Source: JALORV01 sp963724365 (GTDB lineage Bacteria; Pseudomonadota; Gammaproteobacteria; Burkholderiales; Burkholderiaceae_F). From it: a stretch of DNA of 64,000 nucleotides. The notes beneath the pieces are model-generated. The model had not been told where the DNA came from. It did no database searches and saw only the letters and a program-made list of their open reading frames with translations. Of the stretch, positions 56,540-64,000 are shown one piece after another; the stretch's first letter is position 1; every line of letters starts with the position of its first letter. The DNA lies in assembly GCA_963724365.1 (NCBI GenBank), contig CAVRUR010000001.1:310001-374000 (forward strand), given 5' to 3'. Made by a program: the position numbers and the translations under genes.

Positions 56540-56881
56540 CTACAGCTTCGCGCGCACCTTGGCCACGGCGCTGCGCAGGCGCTTCACCAGTTGGTTCGCG
56601 GCCTTCTTCGCCACTTTCTTCACCGTTGACTTGCGCGTCGCCTTCTTGGCGCCGCCTTTCTTCGCAGCCTTCTTCGCAACCTTCTTCGCTGCTTTCTTCG
56701 CTACAGCCTTTGCCTCAGCGCTGCTACCGCGCTTGATGTCCATGGCGTGTGCACGCGAGTACTGCTGGATGTCCTTGAACTTGCCGCTCGCATCGCGCAC
56801 GGCATACAGCTTCTTGCCTCCCGTGCTGTACATCACCGTCCGGCGGGACTTCTTCTTCGCAGCTTTCTTGGCTGTGGCCAT
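56540..56881 (-). CDS. histone H1-like Lys/Ala-rich protein
   Basis: A 113-residue, very basic protein. The N-terminus ATAKKAAKKKSRRTVMYSTG and a short central domain (KKLYAVRDASGKFKDIQQYS) precede a C-terminal run of AAKK repeats (KAVAKKAAKKVAKKAAKKGG) like the H1 tail proteins of beta- and gammaproteobacteria (AlgP/HctB-like). It should bind DNA non-specifically. The repeats and synonymous codon use (AAG, GCT/GCC) are regular. Confidence 0.8.
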   Translation of the reverse strand: MATAKKAAKKKSRRTVMYSTGGKKLYAVRDASGKFKDIQQYSRAHAMDIKRGSSAEAKAVAKKAAKKVAKKAAKKGGAKKATRKSTVKKVAKKAANQLVKRLRSAVAKVRAKL

Positions 56882-56915
56882 CTATGCTCCTTGAGGATTG
56901 CGCGGCCCCGAACTC

Positions 56916-56947
56916 GCTTTCGCCAACCCGCGCGCGCTGGCGAAAGC
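56916..56947 (-). terminator. hairpin downstream of livF
   Basis: GCTTTCGCCA and TGGCGAAAGC pair perfectly over 10 bp with a 12-base GC-rich loop, about 40 bases past the livF stop on the minus strand. Reading that strand, GCGAGTTCGG follows, so the U-tract is poor; it may work with Rho or protect the 3' end. Confidence 0.55.
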
Positions 56948-56986
56948 CCCCGCGCATCTCTGCGCGGAATTACGATGCGCCGCTCC

Positions 56987-57808
56987 TCAGGCGAGCCAGC
57001 GTTTGCGACGTTTGTAGAACTTGGCCTCCCGGAAACTCTTGCGGCCGGCCTTCGACACACCGAGATAGAACTCCTTCACGTCCTCGTTCTCGCGCAGCGC
57101 TGACGCATCGCCGTCCATGACAACCCGGCCGTTTTCCAGGATATAGCCGTAGTCGGCGAAACGCAGCGCGATGTTGGTGTTCTGTTCCGCAAGCAGGAAA
57201 GACACCTGCTCCTTCTTGTTCAGATCCTGCACGATCGCAAAGATCTCCTCGACCACCTGCGGCGCGAGACCCATCGACGGTTCGTCGAGCAGAATCATCG
57301 AGGGGCGTGCCATCAGCGCACGCCCGATCGCCGTCATCTGCTGTTCTCCACCCGACGTATAGCCCGACTGGCTGGTGCGCCGCTGCTTCAGGCGCGGAAA
57401 GTAGGCATAGACCTTGTCGAGATCCACCGCGATGTCGGCCCGCGAGTTGCCGCGCCCGGAGGCTCCCCTCGAATAAGCGCCAGACAGCAGGTTTTCCTCC
57501 ACCGTCAGGTGGGCGAAGCAGCGTCGTCCTTCCATCACCTGCACGACACCGCGCTTGACCAGATCGTAGGCCGTCAGTCGTTCGATCTTCTCCCCGCGGT
57601 ATTCGATCGAACCCTTGGTGACTTCGCCGCGCTCGCCGTGCAGGAGATTCGATACCGCGCGCAGGGTCGTGGTCTTGCCCGCGCCGTTGGCGCCGAGCAA
57701 TGCGACGATGCGGCCATCGGGCACGGTCAGCGAGACCCCCTTCAAAACGAGGATCACGTGGTTGTAGATAACCTCAATGCCATTGACGATGAGCAGCGGG
57801 GCTGTCAC
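56987..57808 (-). CDS. livF: branched-chain-type ABC transporter ATPase (LivF-like)
   Basis: A 273-residue ABC protein from a GTG with GGAG upstream. Walker A LLGANGAGKTTTLRAVSNLL, a Q-loop region, variant signature YTSGGEQQMTAIGRALMARP, Walker B MILLDEPSMGLAP and H-switch LLAEQNTNIALR mark the LivF group, with a basic C-terminal extension (SFREAKFYKRRKRWLA). It powers the importer with LivG. Two hairpins separate it from the binding-protein gene upstream. Confidence 0.9.
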   Translation of the reverse strand: MTAPLLIVNGIEVIYNHVILVLKGVSLTVPDGRIVALLGANGAGKTTTLRAVSNLLHGERGEVTKGSIEYRGEKIERLTAYDLVKRGVVQVMEGRRCFAHLTVEENLLSGAYSRGASGRGNSRADIAVDLDKVYAYFPRLKQRRTSQSGYTSGGEQQMTAIGRALMARPSMILLDEPSMGLAPQVVEEIFAIVQDLNKKEQVSFLLAEQNTNIALRFADYGYILENGRVVMDGDASALRENEDVKEFYLGVSKAGRKSFREAKFYKRRKRWLA

Positions 57809-57823
57809 GTGGACTCCATGGTC

Positions 57824-57883
57824 GCTGTGCGAAGCACTCACACCGTAAGCACTTCGCACAGCCGGCCGCACGAGGCGGCCGGC
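57824..57883 (-). promoter_or_regulatory. two hairpins between livK and livF
   Basis: Hairpin 1: GCTGTGCGAAG (57824-57834) with CTTCGCACAGC (57852-57862), 11 bp perfect. Hairpin 2: GCCGGCCGC (57861-57869) with GCGGCCGGC (57875-57883), 9 bp perfect, loop ACGAG. They share two bases at the junction. Stable stems after a binding-protein gene usually stabilise its mRNA or attenuate downstream genes, so livK may be made in excess of livF. Confidence 0.65.
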
Positions 57884-57899
57884 CAAGCTGAAATCGAAC

Positions 57900-59336
57900 T
57901 TACTTCTTTGCTGGTGCCGGCGCCGTCTTCACGGCCGCCGGAGCAGCGGCAGCGGATGCCGACTTCACATCCGCGGCGATCTCGTCCGCGCAGCTGCGCA
58001 TCGTCAGTTTCTTGTCGGTGACATAACGCTGCGCCGCTGCCTTGATCATCGGCTTGATGATCTGGTTATCCGCCTCGTAGAAGTCCGAGGTGAAGACCCA
58101 TTTGGTGCCATCCCACTGCTGGATGCGCGCCGAACGGGCTCCAGCATGGTCGCGGCAGTTCGTTGCCAGCGGCTTCATCACTCCCGTCAACCCGAGGCCA
58201 TCCAGACGCTTGGCGTCGAGATTCAGGTTTTCCAGTCCGTAACGAACCTGTTCACCGGTGAGCGGTTTTGCGCCGTACCGTAGTTGCGCCTGGCGTACGC
58301 CTTCGACCTGGAGCATCGCGCTGATCATGCCGCGCGTGTACAGCACGCTGCCGACCTCGTCCTTCGGCCCGGTCCCCTGCCCCTTGTCATGCACGAGCTT
58401 GAGTATTTCTTCGTGCACCTTGGCTCGACCCGCGCCGTGCTGCAGCGCCAGTCCGTTGTAGCCCTTCGCGTCGGCGCCCACCGGCGTTACATCGGGCTCG
58501 GCCGCCGCCCACCATACGCCGTACATCTTGTCGCGCGCATATCCGGTCGCCACGGCTTCACGCAATGCGGTGGAATTCATCACGCCCCAGCCCCACAGGA
58601 ACACATAGTCGGGACGGTTCTGGCGGATCTGCAGCCACGCGGCCTTCTGCTCGACGCCCGGATGCGTTACCGGGATCGTCATCAGTTCGAAGCCGTGCAG
58701 CTTGGCGCGCTCCTGCAACAGCGCAATCGGCTCCTTGCCAAAAGGCGAGTCGTGATAGACGAGCGCAATCTTCTTGCCCTTGAGCTTGTCCACGCCGCCA
58801 TTCAGCTTGCCGACGTGCTGTACCAGCACATCGGCGGCGTCCCAGTAGGTGCCCATCAGCGGGAAGTTCCACGGGAATGCCTCGCCCTCGACCGACTCCG
58901 AGCGGCCGTAGCCGGCCGTGATCAGCGGGATCTTGTCCGTTGGCGCCTTGTCGGTCAGTGCAAAGGTGATGCCGGTGGACAAAGGCTGGACCGCGGAGAC
59001 GAAAGGCTTCGTCTTCAGGCGCTCATAGCACTCGACGCCACGGTCGGTGGCGTAGCCGGTCTCGCACTCTTCCCAGGTGAGCTTCACCCCGTTGATGCCG
59101 CCCTGCGCGTTGACCAGTTTCAGATAGTCGACGTAGCCGTTGGCCCAGGGAACACCGTTAGGCGCGTACGCTCCGGTCCGATACACCAGCACGGGGAAGA
59201 ATTGCTCGCCCTTGCCGGCGGCCGGGGCGGCCGCCTTCTGTTGAGCTTCTGCCGTTGCGGACAGGCCAAGCAAGGCGCCCGCCGCGATCCCGGCCACCGC
59301 CATGGCGGCGACCCTTGATTTCAAATTCGTTGCCAT
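57900..59336 (-). CDS. livK: ABC transporter substrate-binding protein (HAAT/LivK type)
   Basis: A 478-residue periplasmic binding protein; ATG 59336 follows GGAGACAACG. A signal peptide (AAMAVAGIAAGALLGLSATAEA) precedes the type I PBP fold: GVPWANGYVDYLKLVNAQGG, NGVKLTWEECETGYATDRGV, VQPLSTGITFALTDKAPTDK and DYVFLWGWGVMNSTALREA. The C-terminus is Ala/Lys-rich (SASAAAAPAAVKTAPAPAKK). It is longer than typical LivK and likely binds an organic acid rather than leucine, given the ligases nearby. Confidence 0.9.
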   Translation of the reverse strand: MATNLKSRVAAMAVAGIAAGALLGLSATAEAQQKAAAPAAGKGEQFFPVLVYRTGAYAPNGVPWANGYVDYLKLVNAQGGINGVKLTWEECETGYATDRGVECYERLKTKPFVSAVQPLSTGITFALTDKAPTDKIPLITAGYGRSESVEGEAFPWNFPLMGTYWDAADVLVQHVGKLNGGVDKLKGKKIALVYHDSPFGKEPIALLQERAKLHGFELMTIPVTHPGVEQKAAWLQIRQNRPDYVFLWGWGVMNSTALREAVATGYARDKMYGVWWAAAEPDVTPVGADAKGYNGLALQHGAGRAKVHEEILKLVHDKGQGTGPKDEVGSVLYTRGMISAMLQVEGVRQAQLRYGAKPLTGEQVRYGLENLNLDAKRLDGLGLTGVMKPLATNCRDHAGARSARIQQWDGTKWVFTSDFYEADNQIIKPMIKAAAQRYVTDKKLTMRSCADEIAADVKSASAAAAPAAVKTAPAPAKK

Positions 59337-59398
59337 CGTTGTCTCCATGCGTAAAAACGGGTCCAGCGTTGTAGTGATCAACCGTTTCTCCGTGGACC

Positions 59399-60463
59399 TT
59401 AGTGCGGGAACGGCCATAGTCTCAGCTTTTCCTTACCGATCGACCAGAGCCGTGCCAGGCCATGCGGTTCGACGATCAGGAAGAACACGATCAGGCTGCC
59501 AAAAATCATTGCTTCCAGGTGCGATGCAAATGCGGTCGACATTTCGATTCCGATCCAACCCGGCGCCTGGTTCAGGAGCAATGGAAGTATCACGATGAAT
59601 GCAGCGCCGAAATATGAGCCTAGCAGTGACCCCATCCCGCCGATGATGATCATGAACAACAGGTTCAGCGAGAGGTTCACATTGAACGCCAACGGCTCCC
59701 ACGCGCCGAGCCGGATAAACCCCCAGAGGGCGCCAGCCACGCCGGCATAGAACGAACTCACGGCGAACGCCGACAGCTTGGCGTACAGCGGCCGAATGCC
59801 GATCACCTCGGCGGCAACGTCCATGTCCCGGATCGCCATCCAACTGCGGCCGATGTGGCCGCGCACGAGATTCTTCGCGGCGAGAGTCATCACGACCGCG
59901 ATCGTCAGGACGAACAGATACTTCTCGACCGGAGAGTCGACGACCCAGCCGAAGATCTCGATCGGCGGCGTCGACACGGATCCCGACGAGGAATAGTTGG
60001 TGAACCACTTCACGCGCGCGAACAGCCAGTCGATGAAGAATTGCGCGGCCAGCGTGGCGACAGCCAGGTAGAGGCCCTTGATGCGCAGGCTCGGAATGCC
60101 GAAGAGCACGCCCACCAGCGCCGCGATGCCGCCTGAGAGCGCCAGCACGACAATGAAGTTGAGCGCCGGCACACGTACGACGAAGTTATAGGCAGCGTAG
60201 GCACCCACGGCCATGAAGGCGGCCGTCCCCAACGAGATCTGACCGCAGTACCCCACCAGGATATTCAGGCCCATGGCCGCGATCGAAAGGATCAGGAACG
60301 GCACGACCAGGGACAGGAACAGGTACTCCGTGCCGATCGCCGGCATCGCCAGATAGGCAAATGCCAGCAGCGCCAGCATGAACCAGCGGTCCTGCACGAT
60401 CGGCAGGATCTGCTGGTCCTCGGCGTACGAGGTCTTGAACTGGCCGTTTTCGCGGTAGAGCAT
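59399..60463 (-). CDS. livM: branched-chain-type ABC transporter permease (LivM-like)
   Basis: A 354-residue permease with about nine to ten membrane segments; ATG 60463 (MLYRENGQFKTSYAEDQQIL). Family marks: GLNILVGYCGQISLGTAAFM, PSLRIKGLYLAVATLAAQFF, the ATPase-contact loop GRSWMAIRDMDVAAEVIGIR and MIIIGGMGSLLGSYFGAAFI. It pairs with LivH. It lies 22 bases after livH and 62 bases before livK. Confidence 0.92.
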   Translation of the reverse strand: MLYRENGQFKTSYAEDQQILPIVQDRWFMLALLAFAYLAMPAIGTEYLFLSLVVPFLILSIAAMGLNILVGYCGQISLGTAAFMAVGAYAAYNFVVRVPALNFIVVLALSGGIAALVGVLFGIPSLRIKGLYLAVATLAAQFFIDWLFARVKWFTNYSSSGSVSTPPIEIFGWVVDSPVEKYLFVLTIAVVMTLAAKNLVRGHIGRSWMAIRDMDVAAEVIGIRPLYAKLSAFAVSSFYAGVAGALWGFIRLGAWEPLAFNVNLSLNLLFMIIIGGMGSLLGSYFGAAFIVILPLLLNQAPGWIGIEMSTAFASHLEAMIFGSLIVFFLIVEPHGLARLWSIGKEKLRLWPFPH

Positions 60464-60485
60464 GGCGGTCTTGTCTCGTCGGGCG

Positions 60486-61500
60486 CTATACGCGATCGAT
60501 GTGCTTTTCCCCGAAGAGACCTTCGGGTCGGACGAGCAGGAACAGCAGCGCCAGCACGTACGCGAACCAGTTCTCGATTCCGCCGCCTGCCAGGTCGAAC
60601 TGCTTGACCATGATCGGGCCGAGGAAGACTTCGGCGAATTTTTCGCCGACACCGATGATCAGTCCGCCCAAAATGGCCCCGGGAACCGAGGTAAAGCCGC
60701 CCAGGATGACGACGGGCAGGGCCTTCAGTGCAATCAGCGACAGCGAAAACTGCACACCCAAGCTTCGAACCCCAGATCATGCCGGCGACCAGCGCCACGA
60801 ACCCCGCCACCGTCCAGACGATCACCCAGATGCGATTCAAGGGAATGCCGATCGACTGCGCGGCCTGGTGATCGTCCGCGACCGCACGCAATGCGCGGCC
60901 GGTCGGCGTCTTCTGGAAGAACAGTGCCAGCGCCAGCACGAGCAGGCCGGCGATGGCCGCCGCGACCAGATCTTCGGTGTTGATCAGGATGCCGCCATCG
61001 AAGATCGACTCGGCAACCATCAGCGGCGTCTTCGGCAGGCCGGTGTCGATCTTGTAGATATCACTGCCCCAGATTGTCTGCCCGAAGCCGTCGAGAAAGT
61101 ACGTCACGCCCAGCGTCGCCATCAGCAGGACGACGGCATCCTGGTTGACGAGATGACGCAACACCAGGCGCTCGATCAGCCAGGCCAGGACGGCCATGAT
61201 GCCGACAGCGAGGACGAAGGCGAACGGCAGCGGCATCACTTCACTGATGCGTGCAACCGACAGGGCTGCGAACAGGACCATCGCCCCCTGGGCGAAATTG
61301 AACACGCCGGACGCCTTGAAAATCAGAACGAAGCCCAGCGCGACGAGCGAATACATGACACCGGACATCAGGCCGCCGAGCAGCACTTCGACGTAGAAGC
61401 CGGGCGCTGTCGTGCCGAGCGCCAAAGGAGCAACCAGACCGATGCTCATCATGATCAGCATCAGGACCACCGGCCAGTTCTTCGTGAGGGTCTGCACCAT
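60486..61500 (-). CDS. livH: branched-chain-type ABC transporter permease (LivH-like), frame broken once
   Basis: Removing one base near 60760 (in the GSKLG segment) gives 337 residues. Marks are VMYSLVALGFVLIFKASGVF, NFAQGAMVLFAALSVARI, TPTGRALRAVADDHQAAQSI (ATPase contact), SLIALKALPVVILGGFTSVP and GAILGGLIIGVGEKFAE. About eight membrane segments. It forms the channel with LivM. The break is most likely a sequence error. Confidence 0.88.
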
Positions 61501-61507
61501 GGCCGCC

Positions 61508-62293
61508 TCAGTGCGCCACGCCCAGGTAGGCGTCGATAACCTGCTGGTTGGCCCTGACTTCGTCCGGCGTGCCGTCGCCGATCTTCTTGCCGTAATCCAG
61601 CACCACGACACGGTCGGAAATATCCATCACGACCCCCATGTCGTGCTCGATCAGCACGATGGTCGTGCCGAACTCCTCGTTCACGTCGAGCACGAAACGC
61701 GACATGTCCTGCTTCTCCTCGAGATTCATGCCTGCCATCGGCTCGTCGAGCAGCAGGATCTTCGGCTCCATCGCCAGTGCGCGCGCCAGGTCGACGCGCT
61801 TCTGCAGTCCATACGGCAACCGGCCGACCGGCGTCTTGCGATAGGGCTGGATCTCGAGAAAATCAATGATGTGCTCGACGAATTCGCGGTGCCGCAGTTC
61901 CTCGCGCCGCGCCAGGCCGAGATGCAGAGCCTGCATCAGCAGCCCGGTGCGCATCCGCAGATTGCGACCAGTCATGATGTTGTCGAGCACTGACATGCCC
62001 TTGAACAGGGCGAGACTCTGGAATGTGCGTCCGAACCCTTCGGCGGCCGCGTCGTGCGGATCCATCGATGTGCGAACCTTGCCGCGAAACGATATGCGAC
62101 CCTGCTGCGGGTGGTAGACGCCGTTGATGACGTTGAGCATCGAACTCTTGCCGGCGCCATTCGGTCCGATGATCGCGCGGATCTCGTGCTCGCGGACATC
62201 GAACGACACGCCCTGGATCGCCTTCACGCCGCCGAACGAAAGCCATACGTCGTCAACTTTCAGCAGGATCTCGCCGACGGTCGGTCGCGTCAC
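61508..62293 (-). CDS. livG: branched-chain-type ABC transporter ATPase (LivG-like)
   Basis: A 261-residue ABC protein read from a GTG that overlaps the preceding gene's stop (GTGA). Walker A IIGPNGAGKSSMLNVINGVY, a variant signature GRLPYGLQKRVDLARALAME, Walker B ILLLDEPMAGMNLEE and H-loop VLIEHDMGVVMDI are present, and the C-terminal PDEVRANQQVIDAYLG is a LivG hallmark. Confidence 0.92.
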   Translation of the reverse strand: MTRPTVGEILLKVDDVWLSFGGVKAIQGVSFDVREHEIRAIIGPNGAGKSSMLNVINGVYHPQQGRISFRGKVRTSMDPHDAAAEGFGRTFQSLALFKGMSVLDNIMTGRNLRMRTGLLMQALHLGLARREELRHREFVEHIIDFLEIQPYRKTPVGRLPYGLQKRVDLARALAMEPKILLLDEPMAGMNLEEKQDMSRFVLDVNEEFGTTIVLIEHDMGVVMDISDRVVVLDYGKKIGDGTPDEVRANQQVIDAYLGVAH

Positions 62294-62556
62294 AGCGAAC
62301 CTCCCTCGCGGCGATCGGCGTTCGATGCCGCCGACGGCGCATCGCCTTTCATGCTCCACGCCGGGTTATCCGACTTCGGGATCTCATACCTGGGCTTGGC
62401 CGCCCGGTTCATCGCCTCAATTACGAGGAAGACGAACACGAGCACGAAGGCCAGGCCGACGAGTGCCAGCATCAGCGAGCCATTGGCGAGCCCCCAGGCC
62501 GCCACCGGAACGCCAATGACGAGGCAGGCGATGGCAATCCAGACGCGTCCGCTCAT
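62290..62556 (-). CDS. small two-helix membrane protein
   Basis: An 88-residue protein with two hydrophobic helices (VWIAIACLVIGVPVAAWGLA and LMLALVGLAFVLVFVFLVI) and a hydrophilic tail (RYEIPKSDNPAWSMKGDAPS). The stop overlaps the livG GTG. It lies between the acyl-CoA ligase and livG in the same operon and may help the transporter; nothing else is known. Confidence 0.7.
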   Translation of the reverse strand: MSGRVWIAIACLVIGVPVAAWGLANGSLMLALVGLAFVLVFVFLVIEAMNRAAKPRYEIPKSDNPAWSMKGDAPSAASNADRREGGSL

Positions 62557-62561
62557 GACGC

Positions 62562-64000
62562 TCAGGCCGCCTTCTGCATCGGTTCGAAGCTTTTGGCGTC
62601 GCACACCTTGAGCGTGGCCGCAATCTTGCCGGTGCGTCCGTCCTCGAACTTCACCATCGTCTCGATGAACTGTTCATGTCGGCCGGCGTACATCGCATCG
62701 ACCAGTTCGCGGTACTTGTCCTGAATGAAGCCGCGCCGAACCTTGCGGGTACGTGTCAGCTCCTCGTCGTCGGCGTCGAGTTCCTTGTGCAGCACGATGA
62801 AGCGACGGATCTGGGCATTCGCCAGCTTGGGATCATTGGCGAGATCCGCATTGACCTTCTCGATCGCCTCGCGGACCAGCTCGACGACTTCCGGCTTGCA
62901 CGCGAGATCCGTATAGCCGGAGTACGGCAGGTTGCGCCGCTCGGCCCAGTTGCCGACGGCCTCCATGTCGATGTTGATGAAGGCGCAGACCCGGTCACGC
63001 GCGTGGCCGAAGGCGACCGCTTCCTTGATCGTCGGGAAAAACTTCAGCTTGTTCTCGATGTATTTCGGGGCGAAGAGTGTCCCGTCAGCCAGCCGGCCGA
63101 CGTCCTTGGCGCGGTCGATGATCTTCAGGTGGCCTTCGGTGTCGAAGTAGCCGGCGTCGCCGGTATGGAACCAGCCCTCCGCATCCTTGGCCTCGCGCGT
63201 CGCATCAGGCGATTTGTAGTACTCGCGGAACAGTCCCGGGGAGCGGATCAGGATTTCGCCCGCATCGGTCAGGCGAATCTCGACACCCCTGACCGGAGGT
63301 CCGACCGTGTCGGGCTTCACACCGCCGTTCGGTTGCACACATACGAACACCGAGGTCTCGGTGGAGCCGTACAGTTGTTTAAGGTTGATGCCGAGCGAGC
63401 GGTAGAAGGTGAAAAGGTCCGGCCCGATCGCTTCCCCGGCCGTGTAGGCCACGCGTATCCGGCTCATGCCGAGTGCATTGCGCAGCGGCGCGTAGACGAG
63501 CCAGTCGCCGAGTCCGTAGGCAAGTCGGTCGCCCAGTCCGACCGGTTGCCCGTCCAGCAGCCGGCCACCGACACGCCGGGCGACGTCCATGAAATAGTGG
63601 AACACGCGCCGCTTGATCGCGGAGGCATCCTCCATGCGGATCATCACCTGGGTCAGCAACGCCTCCAGCACGCGCGGCGGGGCGAAGTAGTACGTCGGGC
63701 CGATCTCGCGCAGGTCAGCCATCACCGTGGCCGCCGACTCTGGGCAATTGACGGTGAAGCCGCAAACCAGCCACTGTGTGTAGGAAAAGATGTTCTGCCC
63801 GACCCACGCCATCGGCAGATAGGCCAGCACTTCCTCCCGATGTGACAGGCCCTCCATGTCCGCGCCCGCCCGGCCCGCGGCGAGCAGGTTGCTGAAAGCC
63901 AGCACGACGCCTTTGGGATTACCGGTCGTCCCGGAGGTATAAAACATCGCCGCAACGTCGTCTGCCCGGCCTTTGTCGATCTCGTCATCGATGAGCACCG
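62562..64000 (-). CDS. long-chain-type acyl-CoA synthetase (AMP-binding), N-terminus outside the window
   Basis: The frame is open to the window end; 479 residues of the C-terminal part are seen. AMP-binding motifs are intact: MFYTSGTTGNPKGVVLAFSN (P-loop), LKQLYGSTETSVFVC (A5), GWFHTGDAGYFDTEGHLKII (A7) and a lysine-containing GRTGKIAATLK near the end. It links a carboxylic acid to CoA through an acyl-adenylate. As first gene of the cluster it probably activates the compound brought in by the liv-type transporter. Confidence 0.92.
   Translation of the reverse strand, partial: VLIDDEIDKGRADDVAAMFYTSGTTGNPKGVVLAFSNLLAAGRAGADMEGLSHREEVLAYLPMAWVGQNIFSYTQWLVCGFTVNCPESAATVMADLREIGPTYYFAPPRVLEALLTQVMIRMEDASAIKRRVFHYFMDVARRVGGRLLDGQPVGLGDRLAYGLGDWLVYAPLRNALGMSRIRVAYTAGEAIGPDLFTFYRSLGINLKQLYGSTETSVFVCVQPNGGVKPDTVGPPVRGVEIRLTDAGEILIRSPGLFREYYKSPDATREAKDAEGWFHTGDAGYFDTEGHLKIIDRAKDVGRLADGTLFAPKYIENKLKFFPTIKEAVAFGHARDRVCAFINIDMEAVGNWAERRNLPYSGYTDLACKPEVVELVREAIEKVNADLANDPKLANAQIRRFIVLHKELDADDEELTRTRKVRRGFIQDKYRELVDAMYAGRHEQFIETMVKFEDGRTGKIAATLKVCDAKSFEPMQKAA

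Noticed and set aside
3365..61500. Programmed +1 frameshifting as the cause of the many broken genes
   Set aside because: The break sites share no slippery codon, stop codon or upstream Shine-Dalgarno pattern, several lie in short homopolymers, and single genes have up to five. A recoding mechanism would not look like this.

Overview
The window is a GC-rich, tightly packed bacterial chromosome segment. No rRNA or tRNA gene was seen, so the host is inferred only from gene content: a leucine-degradation (liu) set, a membrane formate dehydrogenase with DUF3305/DUF3306 and TorD-type helpers, tungstate-type uptake, and a branched-chain-type ABC transporter flanked by CoA ligases. This mix fits a betaproteobacterium (Burkholderiales/Rhodocyclales-like) but does not prove it.

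Region 1 (1-24.8 kb, mostly + strand) is acyl-CoA and leucine catabolism: two acyl-CoA dehydrogenases with the catalytic glutamate in different places, methylcrotonyl-CoA carboxylase beta and alpha subunits, methylglutaconyl-CoA hydratase and HMG-CoA lyase. Between them lie unrelated small enzymes (RidA-like, DapB-like, methyltransferase, HCCA isomerase, GST, DinB, MFS exporter, DUF3604, DUF5666). Two intergenic copies of a covarying hairpin element (2406-2504 and 16437-16537) and two tandem 107-bp mini-cistrons before liuD (17765-17978) are its most unusual parts.

Region 2 (25-33.7 kb) is a mixed accessory stretch: CDP-alcohol phosphatidyltransferase, exported aldo/keto reductase, EamA exporter, thioesterase, two PNPOx-like proteins (one fused to GAF and a winged-helix-like tail), a hemerythrin, DUF1289 and a metallo-beta-lactamase fold protein, then about 1.3 kb of sparse sequence with two small proteins.

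Region 3 (33.7-53.5 kb) is a formate dehydrogenase and tungsten/molybdenum cofactor island. mobB and a nitroreductase point toward a minus-strand operon (DUF3305, DUF3306, a large ferredoxin-like protein, TorD-like chaperone, Tat peptide protein, fdhA, fdhB, small lipoprotein, cytochrome b subunit, small secreted protein). fdhD and mobA diverge from it, followed by a regulator with a periplasmic-binding-like domain, tupBCA, moeA and a MoeA-PBP fusion. Uptake, cofactor synthesis, sulfuration, chaperoning and enzyme are thus together.

Region 4 (53.5-64 kb) holds DUF3455 and DUF1801 genes, a histone-H1-like protein and a minus-strand cluster: AMP-binding CoA ligase, small membrane protein, livG, livH, livM, livK, livF and, further down, a second (phenylacetate-CoA-ligase-like) ligase. 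It probably imports and activates an organic acid.

Nineteen otherwise conserved genes have broken reading frames. In all but one, removing single extra bases restores a whole number of codons, and start/stop overlaps with neighbours are kept. This one-sided insertion bias looks like sequence or consensus error rather than decay, so those proteins are described as reconstructed.
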